A stretch of 64,000 nt of DNA from Rapana venosa (lineage: Eukaryota; Mollusca; Gastropoda; Neogastropoda; Muricidae): assembly GCA_028751875.1 (NCBI GenBank), contig CM054165.1, forward strand, positions 24,818,232 through 24,882,231, read 5' to 3'. Positions 49,784 to 62,765 of the stretch are shown here, piece by piece. The notes under the pieces are model-generated. The model did no database searches, was not told the DNA's origin, and was given only the letters and a program-made list of their open reading frames with translations. The position numbers and the translations under genes are program-made. Position 1 is the stretch's first letter. Every line of letters starts with the position of its first letter.

Positions 49784-49921
49784 ATATATATATATATATA
49801 TATACTCATACACACATAACTCACAAACACACACACACAAACACACACATACCGCACACAAACACACACATACACAAACACGAACACACACACACACATA
49901 CACACACATACACACATACAC

Positions 49922-49982
<61 letters not shown>
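49622..49982. repeat. Compound microsatellite (GT)n-(CTAT)n-(TC)n-(TA)n-(CA)n
   Basis: (GT)n 49622-49700, then CTAT/TC/TA blocks, then (CA)n 49800-49982. The outer GT and CA runs are complementary. Confidence 0.95.
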
Positions 49983-49985
<3 letters not shown>

Positions 49986-49987
49986 TA

Positions 49988-50402
49988 TGTGACGCTCGGC
50001 CACATAAAGAGTCGCATTGCTCAGGATGTCAACTTTCAGTAACTGACGTGACGTGTTGTTAATCTGCACCAAAAGGGCTGTCCAACAGGCAAAACACAGA
50101 TTGAAAATCGGACAATTCTGTGAAAAGTTATGATAGACTGCAGAGAGTGAAGTGACAAAATGGGAAATTGACCAGTTCAGCATCGTAATAAGGGGTCAGA
50201 GTGCGGGTGTGGGTGTTTGTTTTTTTAAATGTGTGTTTAAAGCAAATGGAACAAAATTACGCAATGATACTTCAGAACAAGGTAAAATTAAAGGCTACCG
50301 TTTTATAATCCATCAAAATATCAAAATCAACGACCTATAAAATGGCTCCTAGCAGAAAAGCGAATATGGTGCGAAGCGACTCATTTCGTGGTGGAGTGTC
50401 AC
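49988..50402. mobile_element. TIR MITE-T, copy 2
   Basis: TIRs TGTGACGCTCGGCCACATAA and, at the right end, CATTTCGTGGTGGAGTGTCA. The interior matches copy 1 at 34357-34782. It is inserted within a (CA)n tract that continues on both sides. Confidence 0.85.
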
Positions 50403-50878
50403 ACACAAACCCACACACACACACACACACACACACACGTCTGACTATTCTGACACCGTTTATGTTCTGTCTCGCCGCAAGTTAGCCCATACAGCTGATA
50501 GCTTTGAACACCACACCACACGCAAATGATGTCACAGCTTATAACACACACCTGTTTCACACAAGACGAAATCCTTTTCTTTGACATAAGTGAGGAAGAT
50601 GACACACACTTAGATTCAAAGCACTAAAACGCACATGGCTGACATTGGATTGAAAAGTTAAACATGCCATGTTGGTATTGGTTTAGAAGAGAAGGTCACA
50701 ACAATATCAACACTCATCACAACAGATGTCAAGAAGCAATGCTTTTAACTGACGACAGTCTCCTCCTCTATTTTCTTCTTCTTCTCTATTTCTTCTTCTC
50801 TATTTCTTCTTCTTCTTCTTCTTTGTTGTCGTCATCATCAAACGCTGTTTAAAATGAGTGGTGTGGGAGAAGAAAAAG
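50403..50878. other. No gene recognised
   Basis: (CA)n to about 50438, then unique sequence and a (TTC)n patch near 50765-50825. Confidence 0.5.
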
Positions 50879-50879
50879 A

Positions 50880-51180
<301 letters not shown>

Positions 51181-51519
51181 AAGACACGATAAGCTGGCTA
51201 AATAAACAAATGAAAAGATTTTTCTGACGAGATACTGTCTTTATTCTTGACAATTGTTCCAGTTCACCAAGATGGAACTAGAACAGCAGCCACAGAAGCG
51301 GAGCAGGTTGCTGTATGGAAGAAGACTCGGACGACCGTGAGTTTCCGTTCTTAAGAGCACAAAACAAATCGATGCTCTGAGACATGGGGAGGTGTAGGGG
51401 TTGGGCATCTTTGCAGAATACTGGTGCTTCTGAGAGACCAACAACAAGTAACAAACGACAGTGTTGTTGCCAAAGACAGCGCCACTCCTCCTGCACTGCA
51501 TCAATGGGGCCACATCATC

Positions 51520-52872
51520 TGAGAACATTTTGAGCGTGCCATCTGCACAAGGGCCTGGTTCTGATGATTTTGGGTTTGGTTATCATTCTACTGACAGACA
51601 GTGGACAACTCCAGGAACATGTACACACCTAGAAGGAAGCTAACAAAAGAGTGCACATTATAAAAACAAACAACCAAACAGACAGATTATGTAGCTGAAA
51701 CGAAGGCTTTGGCGGTCTGCTGTTGTTCTTGGGAACCACGAAACAGAGCATGCTGCCAACACCAGTAGATGTTAACCAGTTTGATGGATAGAGCCTGGCG
51801 AGGGCTGCTTTCAGCAGAAGTCGATGTGTGCACCTGCTGGCTCATCTTCGGTTTGATGACAAAGAAACCCGGAATGCCAGGAGGTGTGGTGGTGATGCTT
51901 TTGCAGCCTTTAGGGATGTCTGGAGAGAATTCACCCAACATCTGAAAAAAGCATGACGTCACAGGGCCTTGCATCACCACTGCCGGGCAGCTGTTCCCTG
52001 TCGAGGTGGTTGCTCATTTCTCCAGTATCCAGTACCTGCCATCCAAACCAGAGAGATACGCCTGAACATCTTGTGGGAAGCCGATGTGGAAAACAACTAC
52101 CCGCTTACTGCACAAACCTACCTGGGTGCACCACTGGGGGCACAGCGCCAAGTCAGCCTAGGCCGACACATGGCCCCCCAGCTGTACTGTCCCAGCCCTT
52201 CTACAAGACAGGATGGAATAAGTATAAATATAAAGTATAACTATAAAGTATATAATTATAAGTATGAAATAAGTATAAGGGCTGCCCACTCTTCCACTGA
52301 CAGGGAACTCTCGGACACGCTGCTCAACAGCGGACTGACTTTTGCTTGCTGGAACAGTGCGCGGAAACCATACTTTTCTTCCACAGTTGTTTTTTTTCAA
52401 ACAAAAGAATGGTCAGGACCTGCATGGCTCGTCCTTTGTCTTTGACAGCAAGACGACCAGTGTAAATGACCAAACAAAGACTAGGAAGAGTGTAATGTGG
52501 CTGTACTTGGTACAGTGAGCCACGACAAGACTGGACCCTGCTGCTGGTTAACAAAAAGAGGCCTGACATCATCAGGTTCTACAATACAACAAAGGGAGCT
52601 GTTGATGTCATGGATAAGATGGCACACACTTCACCAACAAAGCCGGTGACAAAGAGATTGCCGATCTCAGCACCATCACTGCTAGAGTCATAATGATGGC
52701 AGAAAAAATGCCCCAACCACAAAAAATGAACGGCAAGGTCACTGTGGTTCTCGCTACTGGAAGTCGGATGGCAAGTCCACCACGTTCTGTTTCCACTGCT
52801 CTTCCTGGATGTGCAAGGAAGATAATTATCACACAAATAGTGTATGGCAGGGTTGTATTGCTCTACTCTGAT
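51520..52872 (+). pseudogene. piggyBac transposase relic 2
   Basis: Read in shifting plus-strand frames, the DDE_Tnp_1_7 landmarks appear in order. LAHLRFDDKETRNAR (family RFDDxxTR) is near 51837-51880, then AFAAFRDVWREFTQHLKK. GQLFPVEVVAHFS and QYLPSKPERYA are near 51985-52050. KTTSVNDQTKTRKSVM is near 52450. PDIIRFYNTTKGAVDVMDKM is near 52562-52620 (family YNxTKxGVDxxDxM). The C-terminal Cys-rich finger YWKSDGKSTTFCFHCSSWMC is near 52755-52815. Several frameshifts and stops show it is dead. Its last codons (CKEDNYHTNS, stop near 52872) form the first unit of the 79-bp array. Confidence 0.9.
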
Positions 52873-55800
52873 AGAAATCATCGTGTGCTGTGCAAGGAAG
52901 ATAGATACCACACACATACAGTATGGCAGGGTTGTATTGCTCTACTCTGATAGAAATCATCGTGTGCTGTGCAAGGAAGATAGATACCACACACATACAG
53001 TATGCCAGGGTTGTACTGGTCTACTCTGATAGATGTCATTGTGTGCTGTACAAGGAAGATAGATACCAACACACAGACGTAATGCCGGGTTGTACTGACC
53101 ACGATAGATGCCATTGGTGCTGGTAACAAAGAAGATAGAACCAGACACATCAGTGTTCCATGCACTGGACTGTTTATCTGATAGATGCCATTGTGACTCG
53201 ACAAGGAAGATAGATACCACACACATACAGTATCCAGGCCTGTACGAGTTATAGATGTCGTTGTGATGCCTTAACAAGAAGAATAGACACCACATGGCGC
53301 ATACAGTATGCCAGGCCGTACTGGTTGATAGATGCTCTTTGTGTGTGTCAAGGAAGATAGACACACACGGCATGCAGTATGCCATGCCGTACTGGCTGAT
53401 AGATATCATCGGTGGCTGTTCAAGGAAGATAGACACCACACACATACAGTATGCCAGGCCTGTACTGAGTTGCTAGAAGTCATTGTGTGCTGTACAAGGA
53501 AGATAGATACCACACACATACAGTATGCCAGGCCTGTACTGAGCTGATAGATATCATTGTGTGCTGTACAAGGAAGATAGTTACCACACACATACAGTAT
53601 GCCAGGGCTGCACTGTACTGAGCTGATAGATATCATTGTGTGCTGTACAAGGAAGATAGACACCACACACATACAGTATGCCAGGGCTGCACTGTACTGA
53701 CTCTGATAGATATCATGTGTGCTGTACAAGAAGATAGACACCACACGCATTCAGTATGCCAGGGCGCACTGTACTGAGCTTGATAGATAGTCATCGTGTG
53801 CTGTACAAGGAAGATAGACACCACACGCATACAGTATGCCAGGCTGCACTGTACTGAGCTGATAGATATCATCGTGTGCTGTACAAGGAAGATAGACACC
53901 ACACGCATACAGTATGCCAGGCCTGTACTGAGCTGATAGATATCATCGTGTGCTGTTCAAGGAAGATAGACACCACACACATACAGTATGCCAGGCCTGT
54001 ACTGAGTTGCTAGAAGTCATTGTGTGCTGTACAAGGAAGATAGATACCACACACATACAGTATGCCAGGCCTGTACTGAGCTGATAGATATCATTGTGTG
54101 CTGTACAAGGAAGATAGACACCACACACATACAGTATGCCAGGGCTGCACTGTACTGAGCTGATAGATATCATTGTGTGCTGTACAAGGAAGATAGACAC
54201 CACACACATACAGTATGCCAGGGCTGCACTGTACTGAGCTGATAGATATCATCGTGTGCTGTACAAGGAAGATAGACACCACACACATACAGTATGCCAG
54301 GGCTGCACTGTACTGAGCTGATAGATATCATCGTGTGCTGTACAAGGAAGATAGACACCACACGCATTCAGTATGCCAGGGCTGCACTGTACTGAGCTGA
54401 TAGATATCATCGTGTGCTGTACAAGGAAGATAGACACCCAACCATATCAGTATGCCAGGGCTGCACTGTACTGAGCTGATAGATATCATCGTGTGCTGTA
54501 CAAGGAAGATAGACACCACACACATACAGTATGCCAGGGCTGCACTGTACTGAGCTGATAGATATCATCGTGTGCTGTACAAGGAAGATAGACACCACAC
54601 ACATACAGTATGCCAGGGCTGCACTGTACTGAGCTGATAGATATCATCGTGTGCTGTACAAGGAAGATAGACACCATACACATACAGTATGCCAGGGCTG
54701 CACTGTACTGAGCTGATAGATATCATCGTGTGCTGTACAAGGAAGATAGACACCACACACATACAGTATGCCAGGGCTGCACTGTACTGAGCTGATAGAT
54801 ATCATCGTGTGCTGTACAAGGAAGATAGACACCACACACATACAGTAATGCCAGGGCTGCACTGTACTGAGCTGATAGATATCATCGTGTGCTGTACAAG
54901 GAAGATAGACACCACACACATACAGTATGCCAGGGCTGCACTGTACTGAGCTGATAGATATCATCGTGTGCTGTACAAGGAAGATAGACACCACACGCAT
55001 ACAGTATGCCAGGGCTGCACTGTACTGAGCTGATAGATATCATCGTGTGCTGTACAAGGAAGATAGACACCACACACATACAGTATGCCAGGCCTGTACT
55101 GAGCTGATAGATATCATCGTGTGCTGTACAAGGAAGATAGACACCACACACATACAGTATGCCAGGGCTGCACTGTACTGAGCTGATAGATATCATCGTG
55201 TGCTGTACAAGGAAGATAGACACCACACGCATACAGTATGCCAGGGCTGCACTGTACTGAGCTGATAGATATCATCGTGTGCTGTACAAGGAAGATAGAC
55301 ACCACACACATACAGTATGCCAGGGCTGCACTGTACTGAGCTGATAGATATCATCGTGTGCTGTACAAGGAAGATAGACACCACACACATACAGTATGCC
55401 AGGCTGCACTGTAACTGAGCTGATAGATATCATCGTGTGCTGTACAAGGAAGATAGACACCCACACCATACAGTATGCCAGGGCTGCACTGTACTGAGCT
55501 GATAGATATCACGTGTGCTGTACAAGGAAGATAGACACCACACACATACAGTATGCCAGGGCTGCACTGTACTGAGCTGATAGATATCATCGTGTGCTGT
55601 ACAAGGAAGATAGACACCACACACATACAGTATGCCAGGGCTGCACTGTACTGAGCTGATAGATATCATCGTGTGCTGTACAAGGAAGATAGACACCACA
55701 CACATACAGTATGCCAGGGCTGCACTGTACTGAGCTGATAGATATCATCGTGTGCTGTACAAGGAAGATAGACACCACACACATACAGTATGCCAGGGCT

Positions 55801-56740
55801 GCACTGTACTGAGCTGATAGATATCATCGTGTGCTGTACAAGGAAGATAGACACCACACACATACAGTATGCCAGGGCTGCACTGTACTGAGCTGATAGA
55901 TATCATCGTGTGCTGTACAAGGAAGATAGACACCACACGCATTCAGTATGCCAGGGCTGCACTGTACTGAGCTGATAGATATCATCGTGTGCTGTACAAG
56001 GAAGATAGACACCACACACATACAGTATGCCAGGGCTGCACTGTACTGAGCTGATAGATATCATCGTGTGCTGTACAAGGAAGATAGACACCACACGCAT
56101 TCAGTATGCCAGGGCTGCACTGTACTGAGCTGATAGATATCATCGTGTGCCATACAGTATGCCAGGGCTGCACTGTACTGAGCTGATAGATATCATCGTG
56201 TGCTGTACAAGGAAGATAGACACCACACACATACAGTATGCCAGGGCTGCACTGTACTGAGCTGATAGATATCATCGTGTGCTGTACAAGGAAGACAGAC
56301 ACCACACACATACAGTATGCCAGGGCTGCACTGTACTGAGCTGATAGATATCATCGTGTGCTGTACAAGGAAGACAGACACCACACACATACAGTATGCC
56401 AGGGCTGCACTGTACTGAGCTGATAGATATCATCGTGTGCTGTACAAGGAAGATAGACACCACACACATACAGTATGCCAGGCTGCACTGTACTGAGCTG
56501 ATAGATATCATCGTGTGCTGTACAAGGAAGACAGACACCACACACATACAGTATGCCAGGGCTGCACTGTACTGAGCTGATAGATATCATCGTGTGCTGT
56601 ACAAGGAAGATAGACACCACACACATACAGTATGCCAGGGCTGCACTGTACTGAGCTGATAGATATCATCGTGTGCTGTACAAGGAAGATAGACACCACA
56701 CACATTCAGTATGCCAGGCTGCACTGCTGCACTACACTGG
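52812..56740. repeat. 79-bp satellite array derived from the piggyBac 3' end
   Basis: About 50 head-to-tail 79-bp units with TGTGCTGTACAAGGAAGATA, GACACCACACACATACAGTA and CTGAGCTGATAGATATCATC. Units from about 54000 to 56700 are nearly identical. Those at 52812-53800 are diverged and length-variable. The first units (52814-52990) still read as the coding end of piggyBac relic 2. Because 79 is not a multiple of three, the about 65-residue minus-strand ORFs recurring every 79 bp are artefacts. Confidence 0.96.
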
Positions 56741-56869
56741 CACCCGGCAACACTGGTGTTGCTGTCTTGAAGAGGCAGCACATCAATTGTGATCATGTCG
56801 CTTCCTTTATCTATACAGTTCTTTGTCTCTGGTTTTAATTTTCGATAACAAATTGTTTCTGAGTTCATC

Positions 56870-57600
56870 ATCATAAGATGCATTCATTGAGTACATGAAA
56901 TTTATCTTCTATTTTGTTACAGTATTTTCTCTCTTTTTTTTTGTCCCCTGTGGATATATCTTGGTGTCTGCCTTTCGCTATCATCAAATCGTGACAGCTT
57001 ATGCGAAATTGACAAAAAGTCTTGTAATGGGTTTTGTTTTCATAGTTTTTATTAGATGTGGCTCCAGTCTGTATTACCTGGTAGCAAAGTTGTAAATTTT
57101 TTGTTTGGCAAACTCTTTCTTCTGGTAGATTCAAAATGTTTTGTACATGTCCTCAAGCTTTCTTTGAATAGCATAACTCAACCGATGAACATCAAGAATA
57201 CTTTGATTTTTCTACACATGTTTGAATCCATTTGTGTAAAGAAAATTGTGTTGATTCATTTATCACATGTAGTAGTCTGGTACAAATATTCGTATACATG
57301 CTTAGTTTGGTTTTTATTCTATCAAATGAACCCAAAAGGATATTGTCTAGCATATGATTTTAAGGGTCAGTGGAAATCTTCCACATTCACCCCAAGTGGG
57401 TAATACTAATGATTTTTTAAAATTAACTTTCAATATTATACCAAATATTTACATGGACATTTCTTCAGAAACTGATTTGATGAGCATGTCTTGAACAATT
57501 TATCAAAATCAATTTTTTCTCCTTATGAAAAGAAAAAGGAAACCAAACTTCTGCTCCATAGGTTAAAACAGGTTATTAATGGAGCCAGATAAACGCATTA
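56870..57600 (-). pseudogene. LINE relic (RT C-terminal part)
   Basis: The minus strand has FCQFRISCHDLMIAKGRHQD and KERKYCNKIEDKFHVLNECI, a LINE ORF2 C-terminal signature (RISxHxLxIExGR ... CxxCxxxEDEFHxLxxC). Upstream on the minus strand a stop-ridden frame keeps YGAEVW near 57560. Strongly decayed. Confidence 0.6.
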
Positions 57601-57644
57601 CTGTAGAGGTCCTTAAACTTTGTCCGCAAATTGTTCTTATAAAG

Positions 57645-57686
57645 GAGTGTGTGCGCGCGCGCGCGCGCCGCGCGCGTGTGTGTGTG

Positions 57687-57754
<68 letters not shown>

Positions 57755-58080
57755 TGTGTGTGTGTGTGGTTGTGTGTTCTTTTACTTGATTGAATTCCGT
57801 TTGCAGTAGTATGTGGAGAATAAAGACTGATATTTTGACACAAATTCAATTACCATTGCTCTTTAATTTTCATTTCTTTTTGTGGAGCCAAATCATTTTG
57901 CCTTGGGCATAGGATGGACTGACAGAGTTGAGAGTCTTCTTTTCCCTCTTTGTTTACAAATGTGTGTGTGTGTGCGCGCGCGCGTGCGTGTGTGCGTGCG
58001 TGAGCGCGTGTGGCTCCTTCTGTCTTTGCGCTCTCTCTCTCTCTATCTCTCTCTCTCTCTGTCTGTCTCTGTACAGGAGA
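57645..58080. repeat. (GC)n/(GT)n Z-DNA-prone and (TC)n tracts
   Basis: GCGCGCGCGCGCCGCGCGCG at about 57653-57677, then (GT)n to 57775. A second GT/GC tract is at 57960-58012, then (TC)n at 58030-58075. Confidence 0.93.
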
Positions 58081-58910
58081 ACCTCAACATTATCTGGTGT
58101 GTGCAGTACAACCTTTCTGACCACTTTGTTCCTGAGGTTCTTCTGCAGGAATCAGATGAAACACTGTCGGGCTGGAGTCTTGCTGTGATAATTATGCAGT
58201 CTGAAGACCTAGCGTAGACCAGAAAGAAGAGAACACGTTGGCTGAAGATGGGGTCAGGCGGCGAGCCTTGAGGAGAGGAAAGCAGAGACAGACAGGAGCA
58301 CGTGCTTTGCATGCTGCACGCTCTCCACGACATGGTCTGCGTCTACTTTGGCTGACTGTGACCCGAATAGCTCAGCTGTACAGCAGTGTCAGTGACAGTT
58401 CGCTCTTTTACAATAATATATTATAGAACTTTATGAATAAGGCATTGCCGTTGCTGTGGTATTCATGTCAATGATAGACATTGCGTCACATTCATCGTAA
58501 TTACGGGCGCTTGCTGTATGGCTTGTACAGCTTAACGGCAATAAAATTCATTGATTCCCACTCTGATGCCCAGGTACTGCCAATTCTTTTGTGTGACTCA
58601 GGGATGTGGGGACTCCATAGATTTATAATTTTGAAAAGATACACTCCTTTGCCTGTAAACGTTTTTTAAACTATATCAAGTTTATTTATGGTGAAGTAGG
58701 ACGCTATCCTGTACACATAAACAGTGCAGTCAGGGGTGTTCGTTACTGGATAAGACTGGTAAAAGTGAACGTGAACAGACTACCCAAGCAAGCATATCTA
58801 ATGATGATTAACGTGGATGAGCATGGTACAACATGTTGGGTAACGCTACTTAACACACTTTGGTTAAGCTCTTTCTGGTTGCCCCTTCATCTCTCTATTT
58901 ATTATTATTA
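58081..58910. other. No gene recognised
   Basis: Contains short ORFs without recognisable motifs. The stretch just after the (TC)n at 58076 could be a LINE-A-like insertion, but nothing supports it beyond position. Confidence 0.35.
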
Positions 58911-59130
58911 TTATTATTTATTCTTTTATATCGAGGATAATGGAATAAGCACTTATGTGCTTTTTTACATCCTGTCCCCGTGTGTATGCAGTTTTGTAAA
59001 TTCTGTCATCTGTTCCCACCGGCACACAATGGCCTACTCTTACGAAAAGCGGAACAGGATTTAACGTGTGGGCAAGATGTTCTGCGTGTGTTCGCACACG
59101 GGACCTCGGCTTATAGTCTCATCTCTCGGT
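58911..59130 (-). repeat. SINE-B, truncated in a microsatellite
   Basis: Minus-strand tail and body, cut at GTCTCATC where a (TGTC/TATC)n array begins. Confidence 0.85.
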
Positions 59131-59346
59131 ATGTATCTCTGTCCGTCTGTCCGTCCGCCTGTCTATCTGTCTGTCTGTCTATCTGTCTGTCTATCTGTCT
59201 GTCTGTCTATCTGTCTGTCTATATGTCTGTCTATCTGTCTGTCTGTCTATCTGTCTGTCTATCTGTCTGTCTATCTGTCTGTCTATCTGTCTGTCTATCT
59301 GTCTGTCTGTCTTCTGTCTGTCTGTCTATCTGTCTGTCTGTCTGTC
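59130..59346. repeat. (TCTG/TCTA)n tetranucleotide array
   Basis: GTCTGTCTATCTGTCTGTCT for about 215 bp, growing from the broken SINE-B. Confidence 0.95.
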
Positions 59347-59487
59347 TCTTTCAAAAAACAACAACAATAACAACAAACTTCGTTTTGTTTCGTTTCGTTT
59401 CTGCCCCTCCCCCCCCCCTCCACTTTTCCCGACAGATAAATGCACACCCAAACAAAACGCAGTGAAATGTGATTTTATTTTTCGTCC

Positions 59488-59605
59488 TGGGCTAAAACTC
59501 CCACACTCACCAATAGTGACAGTTTGGCGTATGTAGCCCCCCCCCCCCCCCCCCCCCCCCCCCAATCACAATCATTTAGGTAGCCGCAATCCGACTTCGG
59601 GGATT
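59488..59605 (-). repeat. Repeat D fragment 8
   Basis: GGCTAAAACTCCCACACTCA, CCAATAGTGACAGTTTGGCG, an expanded poly-C (about 59538-59563) and CCGCAATCCGACTTCGGGGA. Confidence 0.65.
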
Positions 59606-59778
59606 GTACCTGAACACAATACCTGTACCTGAACACAATACCTGTACCTGAACACAATACCTGTACCAGAACACAATACCTGTACCTGAACACAATACCT
59701 GTACCTGAACACAATACCTGTACCTGAACACAATACCTGTACCTGAACACAATACTTGTACCTGAACACAATACCTGC
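59606..59778. repeat. 19-bp minisatellite
   Basis: Nine units of CCTGTACCTGAACACAATA, starting directly at the end of repeat D. Confidence 0.95.
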
Positions 59779-60001
59779 GTCCATGCACTTTTGAAATGTG
59801 ATAAAACAGTTCTATATGGGCACAGATATCGTGGGACAGCATCTGCGGGTTTTTATTCATTTAATTTTCTGATATGAAATATTGATTTAAAGCTGGATTC
59901 CAGCTGCTTTATTACGTACTGAAAAATGATTAATCGTGTCGTGTCATAAAGCAATGAATATTGATGTTGATATTGACTTGTATTTCGCTTTGTTGTGTTG
60001 A

Positions 60002-60081
60002 TTCATTATGCTGTAAAAGCATTAGAGAAATTGGCAGCCCCCCCCTCCCCCCCACCCATCCCCATTTTTTTCTTCTTTGTC

Positions 60082-60119
<38 letters not shown>

Positions 60120-60431
60120 GTGTTGTGTGTGTGTGTGGCGTGGCGTGCGTGGTGTGTGTGTGTATGTATAATATGTGTATGCGTACGTACGTGCGCGTGC
60201 GTGTGTGTGTATGTGTGTGTGCGTGCGTGCTTGCGTGCGCGCGTGTGATTGTGTGTGTGTGTGTGTGTGTGCGCGCGCGCGCGCGCGCGTGCGTGTTTCT
60301 CTGTCTGACTGTGTGTTTGTCTCTTATTCATTTTCGACTCTCTCATGTTCTCTGTGCAGACAAAGAAGAAAAAAATGGAGATGGGGGGGTGGGGGCTGCC
60401 AGTTTCTCTAATGCTTTCACAGCATAATGAA
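60002..60431. mobile_element. Fold-back element with about 80-bp inverted arms
   Basis: Arms 60002-60085 (TTCATTATGCTGTAAAAGCA ... TTCTTCTTTGTCTGCA) and 60355-60431 (TGCAGACAAAGAAGAAAAAA ... CAGCATAATGAA) are near-perfect complements. They differ mainly in poly-C/G length. The loop is mostly (GT)n with GCGCGC. It is either a fold-back transposon or an inverted duplication. Confidence 0.8.
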
Positions 60432-60847
60432 GAAGAAGAAGACGGCCTAGTCAGTGTCAGGGCCTAGTTACGTTGTTTTTAATATATGACGTTTTTTGTT
60501 TTGAGTTTTTTGTATTTTTTTTGTTTTTGTGTGTGTTTTGTTTTGCTTATGACGCATGTGCCTATGATGTAATGTTAGTTTCGTCATAAAATGATGTCGT
60601 GGCTATTAGCTAAGCAAGTAGTTGTGTATGAAGACATGTCCCGATTATTCTTTTCTGTTGGCGTGGCTGTGTTATTGGGTTGGATGTGTAGTGCCTGGTC
60701 TTCTCCTGTGCTTGTCACTCAACAGGTCTTCCTGCCCACACGTTCCCACTTCAGTGCAACTCATCAGAACAGTCATAAGAAAAGCAACATCTCAGATTTT
60801 CATAAACAATGAGAGGGGAATGGGCTCGGCAGGCAGAAAATGAACTG
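60432..60847. other. No gene recognised
   Basis: Two short overlapping ORFs (60591-60843) have hydrophobic stretches but no recognisable family and no supporting signals. Confidence 0.35.
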
Positions 60848-61430
60848 AGAGAGAGAGAGCGAGAGAGAGAGGCTTTGACGCTTGACCGATTTATTGTCAT
60901 TGCCAATATAGCCTATTGACAAGGGGGGTTACACACGACTTTCTTTTGTAAATACATACAAGAAAAAGTACATGATGTGTGTGTATGTGATTTACAATTT
61001 TTTTACATGAATTAATTCATAACGTAATGAAAAAACCCACAACCCCAAAACCAAGAGCTCTATGAACGCATACGACACTAAGCCCTGGTGTAAACTCAGT
61101 TTCAAACTGAACACAAAAGTAATGTCAATGATAAACAACAGGAACCAATAAACAATAACTAAAATAATAACAAGAACATTCTAGAATGCTATGTTAGACC
61201 ATCCAATCAATTTCTATGTGAGATTTTCAATATATATTCTTGCTGAAGATTACAGCATAATTATAAATGTTTCTTTAGGTGTGTCACAAAATGTTGCTGG
61301 AGATAACATAATATAAATGTTTCTTTAGTTTTGTCACAAAAGTTAAAATAATTGGTACTTAGCTGTGATTGTCGTAATTTCAGTGCTTCAGTGGTAAACT
61401 TTGCAACAGATTTGATCCCAATATCGTAAA
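60848..61430 (-). mobile_element. Probable LINE 3' end next to (GA)n
   Basis: On the minus strand an AT-rich 3' UTR ends CAATAGGCTATATTGGCAAT, GACAATAAATCG and, after AAGCGTCAAAGCC, (TC)n (60848-60872 on plus). This resembles the GGGCTATGGCCTAATGAATA/(TC)n end of LINE-A. There is no coding part. Confidence 0.5.
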
Positions 61431-61482
61431 TTTTTCTATCTTATGGTGTGTGTATATGTGTGTGTTTATATTTTATTATATA

Positions 61483-61700
61483 TTTTATTCTTTTATATCG
61501 AGGATAATGGAATAAGCACTTATGTGTCTTTTTACATCCAGTCCCCGTGTGTATGCAGTTTTGTAAATTCTGTCATCTGTTCCCACCGGCACACAGTGGC
61601 CTACTCTTACGAAAAGCGGAACAGGATTTAACGTGTGCGCAAGGTGTTCTGCGTGCGTTCGCACACGGGGCCTCGGTTTATAGCGTCATCCGAAGGATGA
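61483..61700 (-). repeat. SINE-B, head-truncated
   Basis: Minus-strand copy from TTATTCTTTTATATCGAGGA to the GTTTATAGCGTCATCCGAAG block. Confidence 0.85.
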
Positions 61701-61730
61701 GAGAGACAATGACAATGACAATGACAAATT

Positions 61731-62592
61731 CTTTTTTTTCGAGGATAATGAATAAGCACTCATGTGCTTTTTTACATCCAGTCCCCGCCCGTAGGGATAC
61801 ATCTTAATAATAACCCAACACTTATACAGTCTCACAGTAGAAACATGGGGAAATAACCCTTTTCAAGGCAGCCCCCCCCCCCCCCCACCCACACTCCCCC
61901 CCCCCTCCCCCCCCCGCCAAGCAAACTAATAAAAGAAAACCTAAAAAACATCCCCCATCACCCCCCCCCCCCACCCCCACCCCCCAAAAAAACAAAACAA
62001 AACAAACAACAACCAACCCACAACGAAACAAACAAATAAAAGAGAAAGAAAACCAAACCAACAAAAGAAGAGAAAAAGAAACAAAACAACAACACAACAA
62101 AACCAAGAAGAATAACAACCAAACTTAACAAGTCACAAAGATAAACATCTACACATTATCAAATGGTGCATATACTTGTTACACATAACAAAAGATATTG
62201 AAATAGGGCACTCGTTAAGACTTAAGTGCAGAGGACAAGTCCAATAAGTATTGAAAATATAAATATGAATCCTTCATCAGGATACACCATAACTATAAGC
62301 AAAACGATAAAAGGTGAAAGAGAGACAGACAGACAGAGACAGAGACAGGTGTGTGTGTGTGTATTTCAAAGATAATATCCAATTATAATTCCCAAAGCAG
62401 TACACGATCACCATCAACACTCATTTTTGATTATACTCTTTTCAAATTATATGCCCATGATGATAAATAAACTCAAAACTCATATATTCACACAATAAAA
62501 GCAAGAAACAAAGCAAAAGAAGAATCTAAACCTATACAGTCATTGAGGGAGAGAATGTGAGTGAAGTAGTGAGTGAGTGTGTGTGTGGTGTT

Positions 62593-62639
<47 letters not shown>

Positions 62640-62727
62640 TGTGTGTGGTAGTGAGTAGTGAGTAGGGTGTGTGTGTGTGTGTGGTGTGTGTGTGTGTGAG
62701 TGAGTGAGTGAGTGAGTGAGTGTAGTG

Positions 62728-62765
<38 letters not shown>

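Noticed and set aside
52812..56740. CRISPR-like repeat array
   Set aside because: Units are contiguous tandem copies without unique spacers, in animal DNA.
53406..56883. Recurring about 65-residue minus-strand ORFs spaced 79 bp
   Set aside because: Frame periodicity of the 79-bp satellite. There is no gene family.
60591..60843. Two overlapping 73-residue ORFs with hydrophobic stretches
   Set aside because: No recognisable motif, no splice context and no homologue known to me. Length is within chance expectation.
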